From Solirubrobacterales bacterium (GTDB lineage Bacteria; Actinomycetota; Thermoleophilia; Solirubrobacterales; 70-9): a stretch of 10,599 bases of DNA. The translations under genes and the position numbers were made by a program. This document shows positions 1 through 6,367 of this stretch, piece after piece. The notes under the pieces were generated by a model. The model was not told the origin of the DNA, ran no database searches, and saw nothing but the letters and a program-made list of their open reading frames with translations. The stretch lies in NCBI GenBank assembly GCA_013694825.1, contig JACDBR010000183.1:1-10599 (forward strand). The letters run 5' to 3'. Positions within the stretch are counted from its first letter, which is position 1. Each line of letters begins with the position of its first letter.

Positions 1-251
1 GGGACGAGGCCGAGCGCGGGGCAGCGGGCGAGCGCCTCGGAGAGGCCCATCCCGGCGCGGACGCCGAAGGCCTCGGCGGCGCCCGAGGACTCGCCGACCG
101 TCTGCGGCCCGCCCGCCTCGGGGGCCAGTGCCACGGGGTCGCCCATCGCCTCGCGACGGCCGCCCAGCGCGACGAGCAGCGAGAAGCGCGGAACCAGCGC
201 GCAGGCGACCACAGGCGCCCTGCGTGTGGAGCTTGGGGAGGAGTCGTCCAT
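1..251 (-). CDS. ImuB-like Y-family DNA polymerase, N-terminal part (runs off window edge)
   Basis: The minus strand is open from the ATG at 251 to the window edge (83 codons). The protein begins with about 13 variable residues, then VVACALVPRFSLLVAL, then DPVALAPEAGGPQTVGESS, AAEAFGVRAGMGLSEALARC and PALGLV. This is the first part of a Y-family polymerase palm: strand, 'DPVAL' turn and the 'A..FGVR.GM...EA...CP' helix region. The usual metal-binding motif DxDxFFAxVE is replaced by LVPRFSLLVA, as in ImuB proteins, which are catalytically dead mutasome subunits acting with ImuA' and DnaE2 in SOS-induced translesion synthesis. The start is uncertain: ATG 251 lies 3 bases from the LexA box with no Shine-Dalgarno, and the GTG at 212, directly before the conserved VACALVPR, is a plausible alternative. 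Family recognised by motif memory only; the little-finger domain is outside the window, so a catalytic paralogue cannot be fully excluded. Confidence 0.75.
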   Translation of the reverse strand, partial: MDDSSPSSTRRAPVVACALVPRFSLLVALGGRREAMGDPVALAPEAGGPQTVGESSGAAEAFGVRAGMGLSEALARCPALGLV

Positions 252-254
252 GAC

Positions 255-268
255 CGAACACATGTTCG
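255..268. promoter_or_regulatory. LexA/SOS box
   Basis: CGAACACATGTTCG fits the Gram-positive/actinobacterial SOS box consensus CGAACRNRYGTTYG at every defined position, with perfect CGAAC/GTTCG half-sites around a 4-base centre. It lies just upstream of the ImuB-like gene (ATG at 251, minus strand), where bound LexA would cover the promoter. It is also about 60 bases upstream of the divergent lipoprotein start at 330. Control of the Y-family gene is the obvious reading, since imuB is a classic LexA target; an effect on the lipoprotein is possible but unsupported. Confidence 0.85.
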
Positions 269-314
269 TACAGGTCGCGGCGGAATGTCAAGCGGGCTGG
301 GTGAGCCCGATCGC

Positions 315-320
315 TAGCTT
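315..320 (+). promoter_or_regulatory. Candidate -10 element (TAGCTT) for the lipoprotein gene
   Basis: TAGCTT fits the actinobacterial -10 pattern TANNNT and ends 9 bases before the ATG at 330. There is no clear Shine-Dalgarno other than GGACGG directly touching the ATG, so a leaderless or very short-leader mRNA is plausible. No convincing -35 hexamer is seen at the expected distance. Confidence 0.35.
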
Positions 321-329
321 TCTGGACGG

Positions 330-914
330 ATGACCGCTGCCCGCCGAAGCGGCCGCGTGGGCCGTCTCTCCGGCCGCCCCCGAAGGCCGGCCACGCTCTT
401 CGCCCTGCTGCTCGCCGCCCTGCTGGCGTTGCTCGCTCCCGCCTGCGGAGGCGAGGACCAGCCCGCTTCGCCGGTCGGCACCGAGAGCGCTCAGGGCGAT
501 GAGGCCGTGCAGGGTGAAGAAGGCGAGCAGGGCGACTCGGAGGCGGTGGCGGTGATCCGCGAGTGGTCGGAGATGCTTGGCAAGGGCGACATCGACGCCG
601 CGGCGAAGCTCTTCGCGCTGCCGAGCACGGTCCAGAACGGCACCGTGCCGCTGAAGATCGAGACCCGTGAGGACGCGCGCGCGTTCAACCTCTCGTTGCC
701 ATGCGGAGCTGACCTGGTCGAGACCTCGACCAAAGGCGACGTCGTCACGGCGACCTTCGAGCTGACCGAGCGCCCCGGCCCCGGATCCTGCGACAGCGGG
801 ACCGGCGCCAAGGCGAAGACCGCGTTCGTGATCGTCGACGGCCTGATCGAGTCCTGGGTGCGGGTGCCCACCGGCGGCGGGCCCGCCCGGGTGGCGCCCC
901 AGAACCCCGTCTGA
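330..914 (+). CDS. Putative lipoprotein with NTF2/SnoaL-like domain
   Basis: A 194-residue exported protein. The N-terminus is Arg-rich (residues 1-20), followed by a hydrophobic stretch (about 22-37) ending in LLAPAC, so Cys39 is the likely lipid-attachment site. Ala at -3 instead of Leu makes the lipobox imperfect. A low-complexity acidic linker (about 40-70, repeated QGDE/GEEGEQG) would extend the domain from the membrane. Residues about 71-180 start with AVAVIREWSEMLGKGDIDAA, the helical opening typical of NTF2-like folds, and end in AFVIVDGLIESWVRVP, the usual last strand of that fold. Two cysteines in the domain (in LPCGAD and GSCDSG) could form a disulfide outside the cell. No catalytic residues are evident and the ligand is unknown. 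It is divergent from the ImuB-like gene and 94 bases ahead of the transporter binding-protein gene. The fold call is by overall pattern. Confidence 0.75.
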   Translation: MTAARRSGRVGRLSGRPRRPATLFALLLAALLALLAPACGGEDQPASPVGTESAQGDEAVQGEEGEQGDSEAVAVIREWSEMLGKGDIDAAAKLFALPSTVQNGTVPLKIETREDARAFNLSLPCGADLVETSTKGDVVTATFELTERPGPGSCDSGTGAKAKTAFVIVDGLIESWVRVPTGGGPARVAPQNPV

Positions 915-998
915 TTGGACCTCAGGGCGTCGCGCAGCATCCCCTCGTCGTGATAGTTATGAGGCCTTGCGGGTTGCAGGGATCCAAAAACTCGAACT

Positions 999-1004
999 AG
1001 GAGG
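999..1004 (+). promoter_or_regulatory. Strong ribosome binding site that fixes the binding-protein start
   Basis: AGGAGG lies 4 bases before the ATG at 1009. The same frame is open back to a TTG at 967, but the signal peptide begins exactly at 1009 (MKRLRLVFIALAV), so the upstream TTG is rejected. This is the best Shine-Dalgarno in the window and fits a highly translated binding protein. Confidence 0.9.
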
Positions 1005-1008
1005 ACGT

Positions 1009-2310
1009 ATGAAGCGGCTCAGGCTGGTCTTCATCGCGCTCGCGGTGACCGGCTTGTCGTTCGGTGCCGTCGCATGTGGCGATGACAGTGGCGACAGCGG
1101 TAGCAGTAGTGGGGGCGGTGGCGAGGCCACGCTTGACCTGGTGATCGGCGATTCGTTGCCGCTCAGCGGCGACCTGGCTGACTTCGGGCCTCCCGGCGAG
1201 AAGGCGGCCGACCTCGCGATCGAGGAGATCAACTCCGCGATCGAGGAATCAGGCGCCGATCACACGGTGGAGATCGTCCACGAGGACAACGGCGGCGGCG
1301 CCGATCCGCAGGCGGCGGTTCAGGCCGCGCGCAAGCTCGTCGACTCCGACGGCGCATCGTGCATAGCCGGCGCCTGGGCGTCCTCAGACACGATCCCGAC
1401 CGCGGAGTCGGTGACGATCCCCGGGGAGGTCGTGCTGATCAGCCCGGCTTCGACCAGCGACGAGATCACCGGACTCGACGATGACGGCCTGGTCAACCGC
1501 ACGGCTCCGCCGGACTCCCTCCAGGGACCGACGCTCGCCGATTACATGGACCAGGAGCTCGGTGCCGAGGGCACCACGGTCAACGTCGGCGCCCGCAACG
1601 ACGCCTACGGGACCGGCCTCGCGGAGACGTTCAGCGCGGCATGGGAGGGCCTCGGCGGCGAGATCGGAGAGTCCGAGATCTACGACATCAAGCTGCCGAG
1701 CTACGACTCGGAGGCTGGAACGCTGACGAGTGGGAATCCGGACGCGACGGTCATCGTCGACTTCCCGGAGACCTACAACAAGGTCGGTCCTGCGCTCGTG
1801 CGTGCCGGCTTCGATCCGACCACCGGATTCGTCACCGACGGCCTAATCTCCGCCGAGCTCGCCGAGAGTACCGGCGAGGAGGCGGTCGAGGGTCTGCGGG
1901 GCACCGCGCCCGGCGTGCCCGATGACGATACGGCCTCGAAGGCCTTCGACGAGGCGTACAACGCCTTCGAGCCGAAGGACATCGAGCGGATGACGTTCGA
2001 CGCGCAGAACTTCGACGCAGTGGTTCTGTGCTACCTGTCGGCCGTGGCGGCGGGCTCGACCGAGGGCGCCGACATGGCGGAGACGCTGACCGACATCAGC
2101 GCGCCTCCGGGTGACGAGTACACCTGGGAGGAGCTCCCCGAGGCGATCGACGCGCTCGAGGCCGGAGATGACATCGACTACTCCGGCGCCTCCGGTGCGA
2201 TCGACATGGACGAGAACGGCGATGCGACCGCCGGTGTCTATGACATCTACGAGTTCAGGAACGGTGCTCCGGTGCCGATCGACGAGGTCGCGGTGGCTTC
2301 GAGCGAGTAG
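1009..2310 (+). CDS. Branched-chain amino acid-type ABC transporter substrate-binding lipoprotein (LivJ/LivK family)
   Basis: A 433-residue extracytoplasmic solute-binding protein of the Peripla_BP_6 family. The signal peptide (1-22) ends in FGAVAC, with Cys23 as probable lipid anchor, followed by a Gly/Ser/Asp linker (24-40). The mature domain opens with LVIGDSLPLSGDLADFG (about 44-60), the standard first strand and ligand loop of the family. GAWASSDT (121-128) and ISPASTSDEIT (144-154) match the two serine/threonine-rich loops that hold the ligand's carboxylate and amino groups. The end, GAIDMDENGDATAGVYDIYEF, is the usual family terminus. The ligand is not certain: the family takes branched-chain amino acids, other amino acids, amides and aromatic acids. 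The matching permease and ATPase genes (2406-6274) lie just downstream on the opposite strand, so the binding protein is made from its own transcript, letting it be produced in excess. The protein is very acidic in its second half. Confidence 0.9.
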   Translation: MKRLRLVFIALAVTGLSFGAVACGDDSGDSGSSSGGGGEATLDLVIGDSLPLSGDLADFGPPGEKAADLAIEEINSAIEESGADHTVEIVHEDNGGGADPQAAVQAARKLVDSDGASCIAGAWASSDTIPTAESVTIPGEVVLISPASTSDEITGLDDDGLVNRTAPPDSLQGPTLADYMDQELGAEGTTVNVGARNDAYGTGLAETFSAAWEGLGGEIGESEIYDIKLPSYDSEAGTLTSGNPDATVIVDFPETYNKVGPALVRAGFDPTTGFVTDGLISAELAESTGEEAVEGLRGTAPGVPDDDTASKAFDEAYNAFEPKDIERMTFDAQNFDAVVLCYLSAVAAGSTEGADMAETLTDISAPPGDEYTWEELPEAIDALEAGDDIDYSGASGAIDMDENGDATAGVYDIYEFRNGAPVPIDEVAVASSE

Positions 2311-2328
2311 TTCCAGACATCGGGGGAG

Positions 2329-2347
2329 CCCGGGCCCAGGGCCCGGG
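2329..2347. terminator. GC-only hairpin between convergent genes
   Basis: CCCGGGCCC and GGGCCCGGG form a perfect 9-base inverted repeat around a single A, 18 bases after the stop of the binding-protein gene. In RNA the innermost pairs must open to make a loop. No T-run follows, so on its own it is either half of a tandem terminator or an RNA-stabilising 3' hairpin. Confidence 0.5.
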
Positions 2348-2362
2348 GGGCCTCTGAAGGCG

Positions 2363-2390
2363 GCGGCCGGGACCTTCGGGTCTCGGCCGC
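2363..2390 (+). terminator. 12-bp stem with UUCG tetraloop, probable terminator
   Basis: GCGGCCGGGACC, loop TTCG, then GGTCTCGGCCGC gives a 12-pair stem with one G-U pair (2370/2383) closed by a C(UUCG)G tetraloop, an exceptionally stable RNA hairpin. TCGTCGTCT follows on the plus strand, a weak T-rich tail. The single imperfect pair is a G-U wobble when read as plus-strand RNA but a C-A mismatch when read from the minus strand, so it was probably selected mainly for ending the binding-protein transcript. It may also stop the opposing liv transcript, whose last stop codon is at 2406. Confidence 0.75.
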
Positions 2391-2405
2391 TCGTCGTCTA
2401 GGCGC

Positions 2406-3242
2406 TCAGACGGTGCTCGAGTCCTGGCGGGTTGGGCCTTCCTCCGGGCCGTTCGCCTCGGAATCGTCCGCCTCGGCAGCGTCGATCCGGGCCGTCCCGC
2501 CGAGGTAGAGCTCGGCGACCTTTGGGTCGTCGAGCAGGTCGCGTCCCGGCCCCTCGAAACGGTCCTGGCCGAGGTCGAGAACGTAGCCGCGATCCGACAT
2601 CGCCAGCGCCCTCCGGGCGTTCTGCTCGACCATCACGATCGTCACGCCCTCCCGGTTGACCTCCTCGGTCTTCTCGAAGATCGCGTCGACGAAGGCCGGG
2701 GCGAGGCCGGCAGACGGCTCGTCGAGCAGCAGCACCTTGGGGTTCGGCATCAGCGCCCGCGCCATCGCCACCATCTGGCGCTCGCCGCCACTCATCGTGC
2801 CGGCGGCCTGAGATCGGCGCTCCCCGAGCCGCGGGAAGAGCTCGCACATGCGGTCGATCTGCGCCTTCGTGGTCGAGCGGTCGAGCGAGCCCATCTCGAG
2901 GTTCTCGCTCACCGTCAAGGTGGGGAAGACGTTGTCGAGCTGGGGCACGTAGGACATGCCGAGCCGGGTGATGTCGTGCGGCCGCCGGCCGGCGATGCTC
3001 TCGCCCTGCAACATGATGCTGCCCTTGCGCGGGCGCAGCAGGCCGAAGACCGTCTTGATGAAGGTCGACTTGCCGGCGCCGTTGGGGCCGACGATGGTCA
3101 CGATCTCGCCCTCGCGGACCTTGACCGAGACGCCGTTGAGGATGTCGACCTCCGGCAGGTACCCGGCGACCAGGTCGTCGGTCTCGAGCAGCGGCTGACC
3201 GCCGGTGGCCTCGCGCTCGGGCGAGGGGTCGGCCCAGTTCAC
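2406..3242 (-). CDS. livF: Branched-chain amino acid-type ABC transporter ATPase LivF
   Basis: A 278-residue cytoplasmic ATPase of a HAAT importer. Walker A is GPNGAGKST (52-60), the Q-loop Gln is 101 (YVPQ), the signature is MSGGER (150-155) and Walker B is VLLLDEP (170-176). The switch position is VEQN with Gln207 in place of the His found in most ABC ATPases; this substitution is normal for LivF and separates it from LivG. The start is GTG at 3242, overlapping the livG stop by 4 bases (GTGA), with GGAG 8 bases upstream, so translation is probably coupled. The family is usually about 235-240 residues; here there is a short N-terminal extension and an acidic, probably disordered tail from about residue 250. 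It is the last gene of the livHMGF operon and ends close to the terminator hairpins. Confidence 0.93.
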   Translation of the reverse strand: MNWADPSPEREATGGQPLLETDDLVAGYLPEVDILNGVSVKVREGEIVTIVGPNGAGKSTFIKTVFGLLRPRKGSIMLQGESIAGRRPHDITRLGMSYVPQLDNVFPTLTVSENLEMGSLDRSTTKAQIDRMCELFPRLGERRSQAAGTMSGGERQMVAMARALMPNPKVLLLDEPSAGLAPAFVDAIFEKTEEVNREGVTIVMVEQNARRALAMSDRGYVLDLGQDRFEGPGRDLLDDPKVAELYLGGTARIDAAEADDSEANGPEEGPTRQDSSTV

Positions 3243-4132
3243 CGCGGGCGCTCCGTTACCCGACCGCCCTCGCCGTGGCTTCGCGGCGTGGCCGCTGAGC
3301 TGCTTTCGGCCCCGTCGTCCGGGCTGCCGCCGCCGAGGTAGGCGTCAATCACCTTCTGATCGGAGCGAATCTCGTGCGGCTCGCCGTCGGCGATCACCGT
3401 GCCCTGAGCCATCACGACTACGCGGTCGGAGTGGTTCATCACGACCTCCATGTCGTGCTCGATGAACAGGAAGGTGACCCCGTCCTCGCTTCGCAGTCGC
3501 TGCATGTGGTCGAGCAGGCGCCGCCCGAGCGTCGGGTTGATCCCCGCCATCGGCTCGTCGAGCAGCAGGAAGCGCGGCTCGGCCATCAGCGCCCGCGAGA
3601 GCTCGAGCAGCTTGCGCTGGCCACCCGACAGCGTGCCGGCGTACTGATCGGTGAGCTTCGTCAGGTTGAAGACCTCGAGCAGCTCCTCGGCCTTGCTCGC
3701 GACCTCGCGCTCGCGGCGCCTCGAGGCGCCGGGGCGAAGCAGCACGCCGCTCAACGACTCGCCGGGCTGGTGCGGGGCAGCCAGCAGCATGTTGTCGAGC
3801 ACCGACATCCGGGCCAGCGCCTTGGTGATCTGGAAGGTTCGGACCATGCCCATGCGGGCGATCAGATAGGGGGGTCGGCCGAGCACTCGGCGGCCCTCGA
3901 AGGTCGCGGTGCCTCCATCGGCGCGGTAGAAGCCCGTGATCACGTTGAAGAAGGTCGTCTTGCCGGCGCCGTTCGGCCCGATCAGGGCGGTGATCGAGCC
4001 GTCGGCGACCTGCATCGTCGCCTCGTTGACGGCGTTGATGCCCCCGAACTTCTTGACCACCCCCTCGGCTTGAAAGATCGGCGCGATAGACGACGCACCA
4101 CTCCCGTGGGCGAGCGCGGCCGCGCTACTCAC
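3239..4132 (-). CDS. livG: Branched-chain amino acid-type ABC transporter ATPase LivG
   Basis: A 297-residue ATPase that pairs with LivF. Walker A is GPNGAGKTT (52-60), Q-loop RTFQ (Gln101), signature LSGGQRK (168-174), Walker B FLLLDEP (188-194), followed by MAGINP, the LivG-type D-loop. The switch His is 226 (FIEHDMEVVM), intact here in contrast to LivF. The insert between Q-loop and signature (about 110-160, with GESLSGVLLRPGASRRRERE) is the long helical region typical of LivG. The start is GTG at 4132, overlapping the livM end by 8 bases, with AGGAG about 10 bases before it. The protein is about 40 residues longer than usual, through an N-terminal lead of about 17 residues and a Ser/Gly/Asp-rich tail after VIDAYLGGG (about 270). 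Confidence 0.94.
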   Translation of the reverse strand: MSSAAALAHGSGASSIAPIFQAEGVVKKFGGINAVNEATMQVADGSITALIGPNGAGKTTFFNVITGFYRADGGTATFEGRRVLGRPPYLIARMGMVRTFQITKALARMSVLDNMLLAAPHQPGESLSGVLLRPGASRRREREVASKAEELLEVFNLTKLTDQYAGTLSGGQRKLLELSRALMAEPRFLLLDEPMAGINPTLGRRLLDHMQRLRSEDGVTFLFIEHDMEVVMNHSDRVVVMAQGTVIADGEPHEIRSDQKVIDAYLGGGSPDDGAESSSAATPRSHGEGGRVTERPR

Positions 4133-5105
4133 CGAGCACCATCTCCTCGCGCTTTCCGAACAGGCCCTGCGGGCGGAAGGCCATCAGCCCAATCAGGACG
4201 AGTCCGAGCAGGATGTAGCGAAGCGCGGACACCTGTACCTCGGTTATCGGCAGCTCGAGGAAGCGCAGGCCCTCGAATATCGTCTGGAAGATGATCGCGC
4301 CGACCGCCACCCCCCAGTAGTTGGCGAGCCCGCCGAGGATCAGGATCGCGAAGCCGATGAAGGTGAAGTTGGGTAAGAACTCGTCGGGGACGACGAACTT
4401 CAGGTTGAGCGCCAAGAAGAAGCCGGCGATCGCGCCGAGCGCAGAGGCCATGACGAGCGACTGAAGCTTGTAGGCGAAGGCGTTCTTGCCCAGCGCCCTG
4501 GCTGCGTCCTCGTCTTCGCGGAGCGCCCGCAGGACCCGGCCCCAAGGGGTCTTCTGCAGCCGCCAGAGGCCGAAGGTGAGTAGCAGGGCGACGATCCAAA
4601 CGATCATGAACAGCGGAAAGAGCGTCTCCGGATCGCTCCAGCCGACCGAGATCAGCAGGCTCTCGATCGACTCGGAGAGGTCGTCGAACTCGGTGTCGAA
4701 GCCAAAGATCCCCTGCGAGCCGTTGGTCAGCTCGCGGGCGTTCAGCGTCGTCAACCGGATCGCCTCCGAGGCGGCGAGCGTCGCGATCGCGAGGTAGTCC
4801 GTGCGAAGCCGCAGCGAGGGCAGGCCGACGATCAGCCCAAAGACCATCGTGATCGCGATCGCGATCGGCAGCGAAAGCCAGAAGTTGACGCCCTCCTCGG
4901 TGACCAGGATCGCCATCGAGTAGGCGCCGATCGCCATGAAGCCGGCCTGACCGAAGTTGAAGATCCCGGTGAAGCCGACGTTGAGCTGCAAGCCGAGGGC
5001 AAAGATCGTGAAGGTGCCGGCGATGACGCCCACTCCGAGCCAGAAGCCGAGGCTCGCGAACGCATCGAAGGAGACCCCGAGCGGCAGCAGGGTCGCCGGC
5101 TCCAT
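4125..5105 (-). CDS. livM: Branched-chain amino acid-type ABC transporter permease LivM
   Basis: A 326-residue integral membrane permease. The start is taken as ATG 5105 because it shares one base with the livH stop (TGATG), has GAGG 8 bases upstream, and leads straight into the first membrane segment; the same frame stays open to 5219, but those residues are charged, unlike the family, and lie inside livH. GFTGIFNFGQAGFMAIGAY (about 44-62) is the hallmark of the family's conserved membrane helix region. The coupling loop that contacts the ATPases is PWGRVLRALREDEDAARALG (about 185-205). The end, GLMAFRPQGLFGKRE, is the standard LivM C-terminus. It forms the membrane pore together with LivH. 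Confidence 0.93.
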   Translation of the reverse strand: MEPATLLPLGVSFDAFASLGFWLGVGVIAGTFTIFALGLQLNVGFTGIFNFGQAGFMAIGAYSMAILVTEEGVNFWLSLPIAIAITMVFGLIVGLPSLRLRTDYLAIATLAASEAIRLTTLNARELTNGSQGIFGFDTEFDDLSESIESLLISVGWSDPETLFPLFMIVWIVALLLTFGLWRLQKTPWGRVLRALREDEDAARALGKNAFAYKLQSLVMASALGAIAGFFLALNLKFVVPDEFLPNFTFIGFAILILGGLANYWGVAVGAIIFQTIFEGLRFLELPITEVQVSALRYILLGLVLIGLMAFRPQGLFGKREEMVLGE

Positions 5106-6274
5106 CAGATCGACCTCGCGCGCCCGAAGATGCCCTGAGGCCGGATTATCAGGACGATGATCAAGACGATGAAGCCGATCGCGCTCTTGTAGCCGGAGGC
5201 GACGAGCAGGGTCGACCACTCGACCACCACCCCGAGCAGCAGGCCGCCGGCCAGGGCGCCGAAGGCGTCACCGATCCCGCCGAGCACCACGGCGGCGAAG
5301 ATCGGCAACAGGAACTCGAACCCGAGCTCGGGCTGGAGCTGCGTCGTCGCGCCGGCGAAGACTCCCGCGAGGCCGGCGAACGAGCCCGCGAGCACCCAGG
5401 TCCAGAGGATCACCCGTGAGGTGTCGATCCCCGACGTCTCGGCCAGCTCTAAATCGTCGGAGAGCGCGCGCATCCGCTTGCCCAGGATCGAGAAGCGGAG
5501 CATCAGGCCGGTGCCGACCAGGATCAGCAGGCCGACCAGCAGGACGATGCCCTGCGTCTGTCCGATTCGAACGCCGAGGAAGTCGATCGTCGATGTGTTG
5601 TCGACCCCGAGCGTGCGGAGCTCGGTGCCGTAGACGTACTGGATCGCGTAACGGATCACGAAGGCGAGCCCGATCGACATCAGCACGAACTGCAGCACCC
5701 CGGCCCCGCGGCGGCGCATCGGCGCCCACATCACCTTCTCCAGGGCGATGCCGACCAGCGCGGTCATCGCCATCGCGAACACGATCCCGACGACCAGCGG
5801 CAGCCCCCAGAAGACGCTCGCGACCAGCGCCATGTAGGCGCCGAAGGTCAGCAGGTCGCCGTGAGCGAAGTTGACCAGCTTGAGGATCCCGTAGACGAGC
5901 GTCAGGCCGACCGCGCCGAGGGCGTAGATGGCGCCGTTCGAGAGGCCCGTTATCCCGGTCTGGGAGACAGCGAGGAGGCCGTGGTATGTCAGCAGGATGC
6001 CGAACAGGACGATCACTACCACCCCGGCGACCAGGGCCGGCCTGCCTTCGGTGAGGGTAAGTGCGGCGATTCCAGCGATCACGATCGCGATCAGCGCAAC
6101 GGTCTCGATCCCGCCCGGCAGCCCGCTCTCGACCAGAGCCAGGATCACCGTCATCAAGACCAGTCCGGCGCCCGCCCGGATCGCGAACGGGAGGTCGGTC
6201 AGGCGACCGAGAAACTCGTAGATGCGCTCGCCAGCAGTTCGATCGGACGCCGGTGCGGCGCTTCCTGCCTCCAT
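5105..6274 (-). CDS. livH: Branched-chain amino acid-type ABC transporter permease LivH with N-terminal membrane extension
   Basis: A 389-residue membrane permease, first gene of livHMGF. The conserved core begins near residue 104 with GLSNGAIYALGAVGLTLVYG and VNFAHGDLLTFGAY, diagnostic for LivH; the coupling loop is about GKRMRALSDDLELAETSGID (near 275-295) and the C-terminus is IIRPQGIFGRARSI. LivH proteins are usually about 290-310 residues; the extra 100 here contain three hydrophobic segments (about 33-50, 56-74, 80-98) before the core. No ATG, GTG or TTG lies in frame just before the core, so the extension seems genuine. The start is ATG 6274; there is no good Shine-Dalgarno, but a TAGGAT -10 candidate 9 bases upstream suggests a leaderless mRNA. 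The stop overlaps the livM start by one base. Confidence 0.92.
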   Translation of the reverse strand: MEAGSAAPASDRTAGERIYEFLGRLTDLPFAIRAGAGLVLMTVILALVESGLPGGIETVALIAIVIAGIAALTLTEGRPALVAGVVVIVLFGILLTYHGLLAVSQTGITGLSNGAIYALGAVGLTLVYGILKLVNFAHGDLLTFGAYMALVASVFWGLPLVVGIVFAMAMTALVGIALEKVMWAPMRRRGAGVLQFVLMSIGLAFVIRYAIQYVYGTELRTLGVDNTSTIDFLGVRIGQTQGIVLLVGLLILVGTGLMLRFSILGKRMRALSDDLELAETSGIDTSRVILWTWVLAGSFAGLAGVFAGATTQLQPELGFEFLLPIFAAVVLGGIGDAFGALAGGLLLGVVVEWSTLLVASGYKSAIGFIVLIIVLIIRPQGIFGRARSI

Positions 6275-6283
6275 CCCGCGGCG

Positions 6284-6289
6284 ATCCTA
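6284..6289 (-). promoter_or_regulatory. Candidate -10 element (TAGGAT) for the liv operon
   Basis: Read on the minus strand, TAGGAT matches the actinobacterial -10 pattern TANNNT and ends 9 bases before the livH ATG (6274). Transcription would then begin at or within a few bases of the start codon. The -35 region holds an inverted repeat instead of a clear TTGACA-like hexamer. Confidence 0.4.
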
Positions 6290-6304
6290 ACCGCTGCGGC
6301 GCGA

Positions 6305-6319
6305 GGGATGCGACATCCC
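6305..6319. promoter_or_regulatory. Inverted repeat in the -35 region of the liv operon, possible operator
   Basis: GGGATG-CGA-CATCCC has perfect 6-base arms around a 3-base centre. A hexamer 17 bases upstream of the candidate -10 would fall at 6307-6312, inside this repeat, so a protein bound here would block or replace -35 contact. The same bases could form a small hairpin at the end of the IDH-like gene's transcript (stop at 6368-6370), but with a 6-bp stem and no T-run that is a weaker explanation. Confidence 0.35.
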
Positions 6320-6367
6320 CCGCCCTCGACGACGTCCTCTCCGCGCGGACGCCCGCCGGGTCGGGCT

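Noticed and set aside
967..1008. TTG start at 967 for the binding protein
   Set aside because: AGGAGG and the signal peptide both place the start at ATG 1009.
915..1008. Possible -10 (GATAGT at 952-957) before the binding-protein gene
   Set aside because: Poor match and no -35 at a workable distance (TTGGAC at 915 is about 31 bases away). I cannot place this promoter.
2206..2239. DxDxNGD stretch in the binding protein that resembles a calcium-binding EF-hand loop
   Set aside because: It is the normal 'fDenGd' C-terminal motif of Peripla_BP_6 proteins, and the twelfth-position Glu of an EF loop is missing.
3374..4294. Plus-strand open frame of 306 codons over livG
   Set aside because: Antisense to livG, whose Walker A, signature and Walker B motifs are complete on the other strand.
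4851..4866. GATCGC repeats
   Set aside because: They encode an Ile-Ala-rich membrane segment in LivM; no sign of a functional repeat array.
5106..5219. LivM start at 5219
   Set aside because: Adds 38 charged residues overlapping livH; ATG 5105 has a TGATG junction and a Shine-Dalgarno.
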